From Sporothrix humicola (Eukaryota; Ascomycota; Sordariomycetes; Ophiostomatales; Ophiostomataceae), in NCBI GenBank assembly GCA_021396245.1, contig WNYE01000022.1, positions 186,001 through 250,000 of the forward strand: a stretch of DNA of 64,000 bases, in the 5' to 3' direction. Below the pieces are notes generated by a model. The model did no database searches. It saw only the letters and a list, made by a program, of their open reading frames with translations, and was not told where the DNA came from. Below are positions 23,040 to 32,727 of this stretch, in pieces (the first letter of the stretch is position 1; the number at the start of each line of letters is the position of its first letter). Position numbers and translations under genes: made by a program.

Positions 23040-24043
23040 CTACTTCCGGTACCACATGCGGGTGATCTTGGTCTTCCGCTGCTTCCGCATCAGCTGGAAG
23101 ACGCCGTACATGAGAGCCTCGCTCGTGGGCGGGCAGCCGGGAACGTAGACGTCGACAGGGACGACACGGTCGCAGCCACGGACAACGGAGTAGCTGTAGT
23201 GGTAGTAGCCGCCGCCGTTGGCGCAGGAGCCCATGCTGATGACCCAGCGGGGCTCGGGCATCTGATCATAGACCTGGCGCAGGGCGGGGGCCATCTTGTT
23301 GGTGAGGGTGCCGGCGACAATCATGACATCGGACTGGCGAGGCGAGGCACGGAAAATGATACCGTAGCGATCCTGATCGTAGCGCGGCGTGGAAAGGTGC
23401 ATCATCTCGACGGCGCAGCAGGCGAGACCGAAGGTCATGGGCCAGAAGGACGACTGGCGGCCCCAGTTGGCAATGATATCGAGGGTGGTTCTGACAGGTT
23501 AGCGAACGTTCTTCAGAGAAAGATTGTCATATGTCATGGAGTGGGTGTCGTGTCGTGATACGTACAGTGCGTATTGGACGAGGCCCTTCGTGCCTTCCTG
23601 ACTGGGCAGGGGCACCTCTTTCCGTTCACGGCGAGCGAGGCCGGTGGCGCCGTGTGATTGGTGGTGCTCGACGGCCGAAGCATTGTTCTGGCGTGCGGAC
23701 GAGGAGAGCGGCGCGCTGGACAGGAAGGTGGTGTGCAGGGACGTGGCGGCCGGGGCGGCGCGGAAGGGGACCAGGGCGGTGCTGGCGGTAAAGGGAACTG
23801 GCTTGGCTTGGAGGGGTTAGTATCGAAGATTGAACAAGATATTGGACGAAAAGGACGAGATAAAAGACGAAAAAGACATGATGTCGGGGGTATATCGGGA
23901 TATCAATTGGATGTCCGTCTGGCGACGCGACACGGGCCAATGGAAATGGGGTATTGTCGTGGGAGGGGGGGTGTCCTCGAAGCTCAAGGGAAAAACGAAC
24001 CTCGCAGCATTGCTGTGGCCCTTGTCCGTAGAGAGGCAGACAT
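23040..24043 (-). CDS. NDUFS7: NADH:ubiquinone oxidoreductase 20 kDa subunit (PSST/NDUFS7, NuoB family)
   Basis: Three exons on the minus strand: 24043-24001, 23806-23566 and 23490-23040 (244 residues). The start MSASLRTRATAMLR followed by an Ala/Ser/Thr-rich stretch is a mitochondrial presequence. The mature part, from LVQYALTTLDIIANWGRQSS on, is a close match to the NuoB/PSST family. The ligands of iron-sulfur cluster N2 are visible: the adjacent Cys pair in GLACCAVEMMH, the Cys of GSCANGGG and the Cys of VPGCPPT. N2 is the last cluster before ubiquinone in complex I, at the junction of the peripheral and membrane arms in the inner membrane. The short first exon was placed from the phase 1 GTTCGT donor and an acceptor after a TACTAACC branch site. 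The 5' leader holds a pentamer repeat. Confidence 0.93.
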
Positions 24044-24871
24044 GGCGGTTGATGTGAAGGTTGAGAGGAGAGGAGAGGAGAGGAGAGATGTGGTCGTTGG
24101 CCGGCGAGGGCCAAAGAAAAGGAGGGGATCGAGAGAGTCGAGTGCGGGAGGCGACTTTGTTCAACAGGAAAAAAGACTGGACACAGTGGCAAGGGTCGAT
24201 TGTCCTTTGTTTCGTCGGGATTCCGGATCGGTGGTCGTCGCAATCAATCAATTGAGCAGAGCCGGAACAGTCGTCGGGGCGTCTGAGTGTCGCAATAAGG
24301 TCGAATGGGTGGTCCGGGTGGGATTGGCGGGCGTGGGCGACGGGCGGACTGGGGGCAGCAAAAAGTGATGATAATTCCTCGGGAGGAAAAAGGTGCCCTC
24401 CTGGTTGGTGCTAGAGGAAGGCGGTACGGTACGGAGGAGGTTTTTGCGGCTTTTGTCGCTTCTGGCGTTGGTCAGAAAAGGCACGGCGCTGATTGGCCAG
24501 GGTGCAGCTATAGTGGAGCTCGCCCCCAGAATTTGTGAGGAATTGGCACTCTTGACAGTGTACGTTTTTCCGGGCAGAGAGTAATGTGGTTTACTGCATA
24601 TTTGGGAAAGCGCCATATAAATGCACATAACGGGGCGACAGCAAGCCCGACAACAAGCCTGATAACAAAATGGCGTGAACAAACAAATGAAATATATTTT
24701 CTGTACAGGAAGCTCTATGCCATGCACTGCCATGCACTATGGCCATTAAAAAAGAATAAGACGCGCAGGAAAACGTAAAAATACATGCAGCATGCCATCC
24801 CGTTCTATCCGTTTCCCAAATTATCCTTACAGATCATACAACCATGCATACAAATATGAACTGTACACTGC
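24044..24871. other. Intergenic, 828 bp: NDUFS7 promoter side and MIC12 3' flank
   Basis: Upstream region of the NDUFS7 gene (minus strand) followed by the 3' flank of the MIC12 gene. Apart from the pentamer repeat at 24063-24088 I see no gene or named motif. Confidence 0.5.
24063..24088 (-). repeat. CTCTC pentamer tandem repeat in the NDUFS7 5' leader
   Basis: About five copies of a 5-bp unit (GAGAG on plus, CTCTC in the transcript sense), beginning 20 bases before the NDUFS7 start codon. It probably lies in the 5' UTR. Confidence 0.7.
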
Positions 24872-25696
24872 TCATGCCGTGTGCTTGTAGCGCTCGTCCA
24901 GCAGCTCGCCGACGCTCTTCTTCATCCGCGCCTCCTCAACGGCGCCCGTGTAGCGCTGCTGCAGGGCAATCTCGACGTCGGACAGCTTGCCCGTTGCCTC
25001 GGCTGCGGCCGTCTGTGCCTTGCTCGACTCGGCAGCCAGCACCTCGCGGCCCTTGTCGACAGCGCGGCTGGCCGCACTCTTGGCGGCAGCGGCGGCCTCG
25101 TTGGCCTGTGCAATGGCCGCTGCCTGGATGCCCTTGGCCTCGGCCTTGACGGTTTCTGATACAGCGGCGGCCCGCTCCTTGACGGCGGCTGTGGCCGCAG
25201 CCACGGCCTCGTCGCCGCCAAACGTCTCGCGCCAGAGACGGCCCAGCCGGCTCTCGGCATTCTCGCGCACCTCGACCCAGTCGGTGGTCTGTACTTTGCG
25301 GACGGCGCCCTCAATCTCTGTGTTCCACCGCGTCTTCAGTTCCTCGACAAACGACGACCGCGGCTGCCGTTGTGTCTCGGCCTTGGAGGGGTAGTAGAAT
25401 TCTTGTGCGGCAGCGGCAGCCGAGAGGTCGGCCGGCGTCTCGGCGGCATGGGGCGTGGCCAGGCGTGCAGCCGTGATCGGATCGGCGAGAGCGAGCGCGC
25501 GGAGGACGCTTGTGTTTGCGCGCAAAACGTCGCACTGGCGCTGGCGGTTGCGCTGGTGCTGGAGCACTGTGAGGTAGGCGACGGACAGAGTCAGCGTGAC
25601 GCCGCCGGTCTGGGATGTCAGTGATATGTTCGGAATGATAGAATCAGGTTGGATCCATCTGGATCAAAGACATACAAATCCTGTGACGAAGCCCAT
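24872..25696 (-). CDS. MIC12: MICOS complex subunit MIC12
   Basis: Two exons on the minus strand: 25696-25676 (seven codons) and 25609-24872 (252 residues), phase 0 GTATGT...CAG intron. The joined N-terminus MGFVTGFTGGVTLTLSVAYL is one hydrophobic glycine-rich membrane segment followed by LQHQRNRQRQ, the signature of the fungal MIC12 (yeast Aim5) family. The rest is a long Ala-rich helical region (about 100-210) with repeated VKERAAAVSETVKAEAKG-type segments, likely coiled coil. MIC12 sits in the inner mitochondrial membrane and links the MIC60 and MIC10 arms of MICOS at cristae junctions. Without the small first exon the membrane segment is lost, so that exon is well supported. The start is divergent from the bL17m gene. 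Confidence 0.88.
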
Positions 25697-26350
25697 GGCT
25701 CCAGAAGGCTGTGTTGTCGACGCTGTGCAATGGAATGGACAAAAGTATCGGCCCAGGAAAAGGCAGTCGGTCGTATCGTAGTGTCGTCGCGGGTGTGGTG
25801 GCCCAATTGACTGCCGGTCGCGTGAGATCGTGAGATCGAGTCGTGCGTCGTTTCTGGTGACGAAACAGGAACGGGAAGAATTTCGCTTCTGTTCGCTTGA
25901 CAGGAGATGAGCTCAGAGCTAGGAATACTAACAGTACAGTAACCGGCCGTGGCATGCGCTATTTTTCGGGCGCTGTAGCGTTCCTGCAGCGACTTGGATG
26001 CGCTGAAACCGCTGTAGATTAGCGCATGCTAGCAACGCACAGGTATCTTACGGAAGGCACGCGGCAATTCCCGATCCACATTTCTTTTTGTGATGGAAGA
26101 TGGGAAACAGCGACTGAACTTCTACACGTGATCTTGCTTTAGCGGCAGAAAAAGTTCGAGATGCCAAAAAGTGCTCCACAGCTTTCAACCTCAACTCTCA
26201 CGAGATACTCGACGGCGGCCCTTTTTTGTCCTTTTCCCACGCACTTTTCCAAATTTAAGACGCCAATTGTGATAGGACAGCCGTGCACGACCCTGGAGAC
26301 GACAACAGACACCCCGTTCGCCCGTCACCACCCTCCCGCCCACCGTCGCC
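25697..26350. promoter_or_regulatory. Divergent promoter region of MIC12 and bL17m genes
   Basis: A 654 bp region between two genes for mitochondrial proteins. It contains a perfect 10-bp inverted repeat (25952-25961 and 26020-26029), several GCTGTAG/GCGCTG variants between the arms, and a CACGTG E-box at about 26125-26130. The sharing of one control region is an inference from the divergent layout. Confidence 0.5.
25952..26029. repeat. 10-bp perfect inverted repeat with GCTG-rich spacer
   Basis: GCATGCGCTA at 25952-25961 and its exact reverse complement TAGCGCATGC at 26020-26029, with 58 bases between. The spacer holds CGCTGTAGCG and CCGCTGTAG, which echo each other. It lies between the MIC12 and bL17m starts. 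Confidence 0.65.
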
Positions 26351-27198
26351 ATGGCCGGTGGCCTGGTCAAATACCGGCATTTGAGCCGTTCTTCTGCACA
26401 TCGCCAGGCTCTTCTGCGGAACTTGGTCACCTCTCTGGTCAAGGACGAATCGATACACACAACATGGCACAAGGCCAAGGAGGCTCAGCGGCTTGCTGAG
26501 AAACTGATTACCCTGGCCAAGCGCGACAACGAAGAAACCCGCCGGAAAGCCCAGGCCATTCTCTATGTGAGTACCGCAGAAACCTTTTTTTTAAAAATAT
26601 TTTTATAGTGGGTGATGTCAACTGACAACTCCCTCTCTTCTAGACCCCCCATCTACTTATGCCGAAGCTGTTTAACGTGCTTAAGCCGCGCTACGCCGAA
26701 CGCCCGGGCGGATACACGCGCATTCTTCGCACGGAGCCGAAAAAGGACGACCAGGCTGCGTCTGCGATTCTCGAGCTCGTTGACGGGCCCCTCGACATGC
26801 GGTTTGCCTCGACGGCCGCCATTGTGGCCCGTGACCGCGCGCTGGGCCTCGAGCACTCGGAAATCACCATCCGCAACATCGAACGGGTCACACGGTACCG
26901 CAAAGACGGCGAGGCCGAGTTTGAGAAAATGGTCCGGAGAACAGGGCAGCTCAACCTTTCCGAGGCCGGCACGCAGCTGGCCGATATTGAACCCGTCATT
27001 GCAAACCGCGTGCCTGGCGAGGACGACATGGTGAAGCGCGCCAAGCCGGTGCACGACTACTGGAACCCGGCCAAGAGCGAGGGCAAGGGCACATGGAAGA
27101 ACGGAGCGCGGAGGACGGCCAAGTCGCTGTCAGACGAGATTGGCGAGCCCCAGATGAAGCCGGAACCGCCAGCAACGCCGCCGCCGAGCAGTTCTTGA
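26351..27198 (+). CDS. MRPL8: Mitochondrial large ribosomal subunit protein bL17m
   Basis: Two exons, 26351-26566 and 26644-27198 (256 residues), phase 0 GTGAGT...TAG intron. The first exon has the bL17 core: KYRHLSRSSAHRQALLRNLVTSLVKDESIHTTWHKAKE matches bacterial L17 (GRKLGRTSSHRKALLRNM... type). The second continues with the L17 KLFNVLKPRYAERPGGYTRI segment and then a fungal C-terminal extension ending in Pro/Ser. Yeast Mrpl8 is the counterpart. L17 lies near the polypeptide exit tunnel of the 54S subunit. The mature region starts almost at once, so any targeting signal overlaps the basic N-terminus. It is convergent with UTP25, leaving 258 bp. Confidence 0.92.
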
Positions 27199-27411
27199 GG
27201 GCGTGGTTTGTGAGTAGTGTACAGAATTAGATTATGACGTATACCATGTAAGATAAAATAAAACTCCATGACGATGTATCTAATGTCTATATGTGGTGAA
27301 ATGGGGCAAAATGATACAAAAGCGAACGGCACAAAAGAAAACGAATGAAAGAAATTGCAGAATGAAGAGCCCAATATGCTTTTGTAGATCCAATGCAATG
27401 CAATTTTGAAG

Positions 27412-27442
27412 TGTACAGTCTTGTGTACAGTCTTGTGTACAG
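27412..27442. repeat. 12-bp tandem repeat in the UTP25 3' flank
   Basis: About 2.6 copies of the unit TGTACAGTCTTG, starting 15 bases beyond the UTP25 stop codon on the minus strand. In the UTP25 transcript sense it gives three evenly spaced TGTACA elements. Confidence 0.8.
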
Positions 27443-27456
27443 CACACACACGTCCC

Positions 27457-29939
27457 CTAAATCGACCGGTCTTCTTCAAAGACAAACGTGTCGCTGCGCT
27501 CGCGCAGCATCTGGCCAACACTCGCGCTGCCGACGATGCGCTCCAGCTTGAACGCATCGTACTGTGAGAACATGGCGTGCACGGTGCCCTGGCCCGGCTC
27601 CAGCTTCTTGCTGCGCTGGCTGCGTGCGAGGAAACCGCCCGTGATTTCCGTGTAGAACGTCGGGTTTTCTGGCAGCCCGTACAGGATGACAGTGCGCACG
27701 CCATTGATCTGGATGCGGCGGAAGTGGTGCGCGCGCTCCGAGTAGAGAAGCACGCGGTGGCGGCCCGTCAAAAAGTGCGACATGGCCCGCGACGCCTCGG
27801 GCACGGACGTGTACTCGGAGATGACGCCGAAGCTTACATTGGCGACGGCCACGGACGTGGCGAACCAGTTGCGCACGCGCACAAAGTCGAGGTACGACGG
27901 GATAAACACCAGAACGCCCGTGGCGCGGTTGGCTGCTGTGCTGCCGCTGCCGTTGCGCGACTTGGCAATCAGCGTCGGCACCACAGCCTTGGTAAAGTAG
28001 TCGAAGCGCGCATCGGGCTCGGCCTCGATCGTCGGCGGGTCAAAGCGCGAGAACGTCTGCTTGACGCCGCGCACACCGATCCGTCCGACAACGCCCTTGT
28101 ACTCGCTAGCCTGCACACGCACGCGGCCGGCCCAGTTGTGGCAGAAGCGGCGGAACAGCTCGGCTAGAGCCGGCGTGTGCACCGACGAGAACACGACAGT
28201 CTGGCGGTAGTACTTGGCACGGTCGTCGAGGTACCAGCTGCGCAGACGGCTAATGTCGTACTCGTGGTTGTCGCGCGGAAGCAGGTTAAGGTGGCTGAAG
28301 ATGTGCTCAACATGCTCCCAGTTCTGCATGAGCAGTGCATCGGCCTGGTCAAGCAAAACCATCTCGATGGAGCTGAGGAAGTCATAGTCCGTCTTGGGCT
28401 TGCCCTTGTTGCGCTTGGACGCTGCCAGTGACGTTGCCAAGGTATCCTCGGAGCCCATGGCAATGCGCAGGCCGAGCGGACTGGCCAGGATAATGTCGGA
28501 GTTATAGAACTGCGAAAAGTACTTGACAGTCTTGCGCGTGAACTTGAGGCCCAGGCGGAACATGTCGTCGTCATTGCCCTCAAACAGGTCGCGGAAGTCG
28601 GCCGGCCGGTCCTCGGGAATCGTCGCGTTCTTGTCCACGTATGCATCGTCGAACCGCTTCCGATTTTCCTGCTGCTCGGGCTTGTACACGGAGCAGATGG
28701 CGTCCACCATGCGGGCACACGACTGGCGCGTGGGCAGCAGGATCAGCACCTTGGGCCGGTTGTAGCCCTGGTCGCGGTACGAGTCGCCCTCGTCGTTGTC
28801 ATCGTCGTCGTCCGAGTCTGCTCCGCTTTCCTGCTTCTTGCGTGCAACCTTGGCCAGCTTCTCGTTGTTCTTCATAACCCGGTCGCGGGTCTTGAAAACG
28901 TGGTTGACGGCGTGCAGGCTGGCAAGCTTCCGTAGAGAATGTCCGTTCTGGGGCGTCCGCTCGCAGAAGAGTGTGTCGTAGTAGTTGAAGAGCAGCGGCG
29001 CCACAGTCTGCTCAGCCTCACCAAACGCTGCCGTGTTGATGTCTGCCAGGCGCTTCTTCAACTTCAGTTGTTGCGGCGTCTTGATGGGAGCCGGGGCCGA
29101 GAACGAATCTGCGGCATCTGTTTGTGGCAGAGTAAAAACTTGGCGAGTGTCGTTGGCTTTGCTCTTGGCCGTTGCCCAGTTGTCCGCCTGGATGGCCTCA
29201 AGACGCAGTTCGACATCCTTCAAGTTTGGTGCCGAGTAATGCGACTCGAATGGGTCTGTCGTGTCCACTTGTTCGTCGTCGTCGTCATCCAAACCCAGAC
29301 CGTATTCGTCGTCGTTGTCTTCCTCATCGTCTTCGTCCATGTAGGCCAGGTCCTTGTCCTCGCCTTCCTCTTCGCCGTCTTCGTTTCCTCCTTCATCAGA
29401 GCCTTCTTCTCCTTCAGAGCCATCACCCTCCTCCTCATCTTCCTCGTCGTCTTCCATTGGCTGTGATACAGCGCCATTGTCTAGCTTTCGCCGTTTTGCT
29501 GCTGGAGCTACAATTGACCGGCTCTCAAAGCTCTGCATGAGGGACCGGTAGGCATCCTTTTTCTTTTCTGACTCGGACTCCCCCTCGGACTCCTCAATTT
29601 CTGATTCTGGCTCGTCCTCACTTGGGACTTCGTCCTCAGAGTCTTCCTCTTCCACACTGCAATATTGTTAGTTTCCCACTTACAAAGGACTTCAAAATAA
29701 GTTATAAATAAACCAAAATGAGAACAGACTTACTCTTCTTGTGCTGCTAGGCGAGAAGTGTCAAAACGAGCTCCCCGGCCACGTCCTCTTGCTCCTCTGC
29801 CGCGGCCTCTGCCTCGTCCACGGCCGCCTCGATCGCCGCCGCGCATGCTGCCGCCACGGGCACCGCCTCGTGAGCTGCCGCCTCGTGAGCTGCCGCCCCG
29901 TGGGCCGCCTCGGCCTCGAAATTTCGGTCCTGGGCCCAT
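27457..29939 (-). CDS. UTP25: U3 snoRNA-associated protein Utp25
   Basis: Two exons on the minus strand: 29939-29734 and 29656-27457 (801 residues), joined by a phase 2 GTAAGT...CAG intron. The first 60 residues are almost purely RG/RGG repeats. Then comes FDTSRLAAQEED and a very acidic Asp/Glu-rich stretch to about residue 210. The remaining 590 residues are the Utp25 domain, a degenerate DEAD-box-like fold: VLILLPTRQSCARMVDAI, DFLSSIEMVLLDQADALLMQNWEHV and the C-terminal LYGLPENPTFYTEI are hallmarks. Utp25 belongs to the SSU processome and is needed for early 18S pre-rRNA processing in the nucleolus. Helicase motifs are degenerate, in keeping with a scaffold role. It diverges from eIF3f. 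Confidence 0.92.
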
Positions 29940-30519
29940 TGTTGGCGTGTGGTTGTTGGGTGAAATTGTTGTGCTGTTTTCACCAGCTAATTGGCAGTGA
30001 AAATGTGAAAAGGCTTCACAAGCTCGAAGCTCATAGGCGCATTTCTCATATAAACGGCAGTAGCGACCGACCCCCTGTAGCCTTGTCTCTTAAAAAAAAA
30101 AAAAAAAAAACATTGAAAAGTAAAGCCACACCTTGCGCCACGCCTTATCAGCATATCTTAGCGCGCACAGAAAACCCCACCAGCAAATGCGAATGCCCTC
30201 AAAATTAATTCTGCACGATTTTCCAACGTCGTCTGTCCAAAAGCGGCCAGTTAGCCACCAAAAAAGGGACGCCCTCGACCCCCTCCAACGACACCCTTTC
30301 ATCCCCCTTTCCGGCCCCAAAAAGCGTCATTGTCACGCTCGCCATTGTGTCGCGCCACCTGTCGTTTCGACTCGAATTAATTTTTTTCCACGGCCAGCAT
30401 CGCCAAAAAAGCATTTCAGGGCATCGCCTATTTGCCCCTCTTCGACGACCCCCGTTTCCCGTTTTCCGCATCCCATCACGAACTCTGCCGTACCGACCCC
30501 GACGACCCAAACCGCAATC
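29940..30519. other. Divergent promoter region of UTP25 and eIF3f genes
   Basis: A 580 bp region shared by two ribosome-related genes. It contains a 19-base A run (30092-30110) about 150 bases upstream of UTP25 and a C-rich leader before eIF3f. No TATA box is seen. Confidence 0.5.
30092..30110. repeat. Poly(dA) run, 19 bases
   Basis: An uninterrupted A run in the UTP25/eIF3f shared promoter. Poly(dA:dT) runs are known to disfavour nucleosomes, so it may hold this promoter open. Confidence 0.8.
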
Positions 30520-31740
30520 ATGGCTGTCGAGAAGGAGCAGTTCCTGCACCTGGCGCGTCCCGTGGTGCCTGCTGCGTCGGCCAACTTCAGTGCCAACGCC
30601 TCGCCGATTACCGTCACCATCCAGCCCCAGGTAGGTTTTCTGCCTGTTTATATTTATATATCGTCACCTTTGTTGACGTGTTGAATCCAATCTGACACTC
30701 TCCTATAGGCTATCGTTTCCATCCTCGACCATGCCGTCCGCAGAGAGACATCGTCGACGCAGTCTACTCGCGTGATTGGCGCCCTTGTCGGTGTCCGTTC
30801 CGAGGACGGCCTCGAGGCCGAGGTCCGCTCGTGCTTCGCCATCCCGCACACCGAGACGGACGACCAAGTCGAGGTCGATGTCGAGTACCAGAAGAACATG
30901 CTTGCCTTGACACTTAAGGCGTCGCCGCGCGAGTCGCTGCTCGGTTGGTATACCACATCGCACGAGCTCAACTCGTTCTCGGCCCTTATCCAGAACTTCT
31001 TCGCCGCCCCCGACACCGGCACGTTCCCCCACCCGGCCGTCCACCTGACCATCAGCACTGAGGCTGGCCGCGAGATTGAGACCCGCTGCTACGTCTCGTC
31101 GCCTGTTGCTGCCAGCCCCGACCGCGCCGCCGATTCGTGCTTCTTTGCCGAGGTCCCGCACCGTCTGTTGTACGGCGAGGCTGACCGCTCCGCCCTCGAG
31201 GCTGTCGCTGCGGCGGCCGCCCCTGCCAACTTCGACTCGCGCGCTGCCCCCGTCGTCACCGACATTGAGGCGCTGGCCCGCAGCATCGAGCAGACGCTGG
31301 GCCTGCTGGAGCGCACGTCTGAATTTGTCAACGCCGTTCTCGACGAGGAGCGCGAGCCCAACCACGCCCTGGGCCAGTTCCTGATGAACGCCATGTCGCT
31401 GACGCCCAAGGTCGACGCTGCCAGCATCGAGCACGACTTCAACAACCACATCCAGGACGTCCTGATGGTCTCGTACCTGACCAACACCATCCGCACACAG
31501 ATTGACCTGTCCCAGCGCCTGGCAACGTCCACGCTGAACCTGGGCGAGAAGGATGGCGAGAAGAAGGACGGCGAGGAGGGCAAGAACGAGCGCGGCAGCG
31601 GTGGCCAGCGCGGCGGCAAGCGTGGTGGCCGTGGCGGTGGACGGGGAGGCGGCCAGCAGCGCGAGCCTCGTGAGCCTCGCGAACCCCGTGAGCCACGAGA
31701 GCCGAGAGAGCCCAGGGAGCCGCGTGAGCCGGCGGAGTAA
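30520..31740 (+). CDS. eIF3f: Translation initiation factor eIF3 subunit f
   Basis: Two exons, 30520-30630 and 30709-31740 (380 residues), phase 0 intron. The N-terminal MPN domain (about 27-165) runs from ITVTIQPQAIVSILDHAVRR through VIGALVGVRS to the LGWY segment. It lacks the JAMM zinc ligands, as expected for eIF3f, which is a structural MPN protein. A C-terminal helical region (about 200-320) with LGQFLMNAMSLTPKVD and QDVLMVSYLTNTIRTQIDL pairs with eIF3h/m. The tail is Arg/Gly-rich and ends in eight consecutive Arg-Glu-Pro triplets, which I do not know as a family feature. The protein is part of the octameric eIF3 core bound to the 40S subunit. It is divergent from UTP25. Confidence 0.94.
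31648..31728 (+). repeat. Arg-Glu-Pro triplet repeat coding segment of eIF3f
   Basis: Eight tandem REP codon triplets near the C-terminus, written with five different Arg codons, two Glu codons and four Pro codons, so the DNA repeat has decayed while the peptide repeat is exact. Confidence 0.85.
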
Positions 31741-32727
31741 GGAGAAGCGTGTTTTGTTTGTCGATTGAAGCAAAGCACACATGAAAAACGTGAAAAGGAA
31801 GAGCATTAAAAGTGTGGGTTTAAAAATTACATTGGGTGCCTTTTTCTCTGTTTAACTGGTTTTTTTATTATTTCCTTTATGTCATTTTTCTTAACCAGAG
31901 TTTTGGGGTTCTCTTGTCATCCTTTTTATTCTTCTTTTTGTGAGGTTTATGGACTACGAGCAAAACGAAAAAAAGGGCGAAAGGAAGTACACGATTTCAT
32001 TACGCATGCAGCACGGCTCTCTTCTTTGCTTTATTATTATACGATAATGCATCGGGGTAGCAAAAACAGCATGAAGAGAGGATAGACCTGGCCCGGGGCC
32101 AGATTCTAAGGCGTTGAAAGGACGATAGAGTTAAAAAGGACATTGACAAAAAAACAAATAAAACGATTATTTTATTACCCCCTTTCAGACAATGAATAAA
32201 TTTGCAGATTAACATGTAAGGAATTAAGCTGTCATTCATTGCCCTCTATTCTCCGTTTGGAGTAGTGAGCTGCAACTATATAAATCAAAGACGCAGAAGA
32301 CGCAACTCTTTTTGTATGTCTCGTCTTCCCTGTGACTCCGGCACAAACGAAATCGATATTTGCAAACGAGACGCCGAATTCGCCGTGCATTTTATGACAC
32401 CAAACCCCTACAACCTCCCGGTTCCTCGCCTAAGACAGCCGATGGCTTAAAATCAGATGCCACCGGCTATCCGGCGACATGCACAAATTAAAAGTATAAG
32501 AGTAAATAAAGTAAATAAGGGGGTGAGTGGAAAAACATGTTGATAAAAAAGAAAATGTGGGCAATAACTCCAGTATGCAGCCAGTCCATCCATGACGCCG
32601 AGTTTCTGAAGCAGCCCTTTGGTACATCAAAAGAAGCCGAAACAGATTGAAAAAGAAATTTTGTGGAATAAATTTTAGAGAAGCAACTATAACGGCTGTT
32701 CTTCTCGAAAGCCGAGCCCCTTGTCCA
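31741..32727. other. Convergent 3' region, 1.0 kb
   Basis: The 3' flanks of eIF3f (+) and the R3H-SUZ gene (-). It is AT-rich, especially 31800-32260. Short open frames only; nothing gene-like. Confidence 0.5.
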
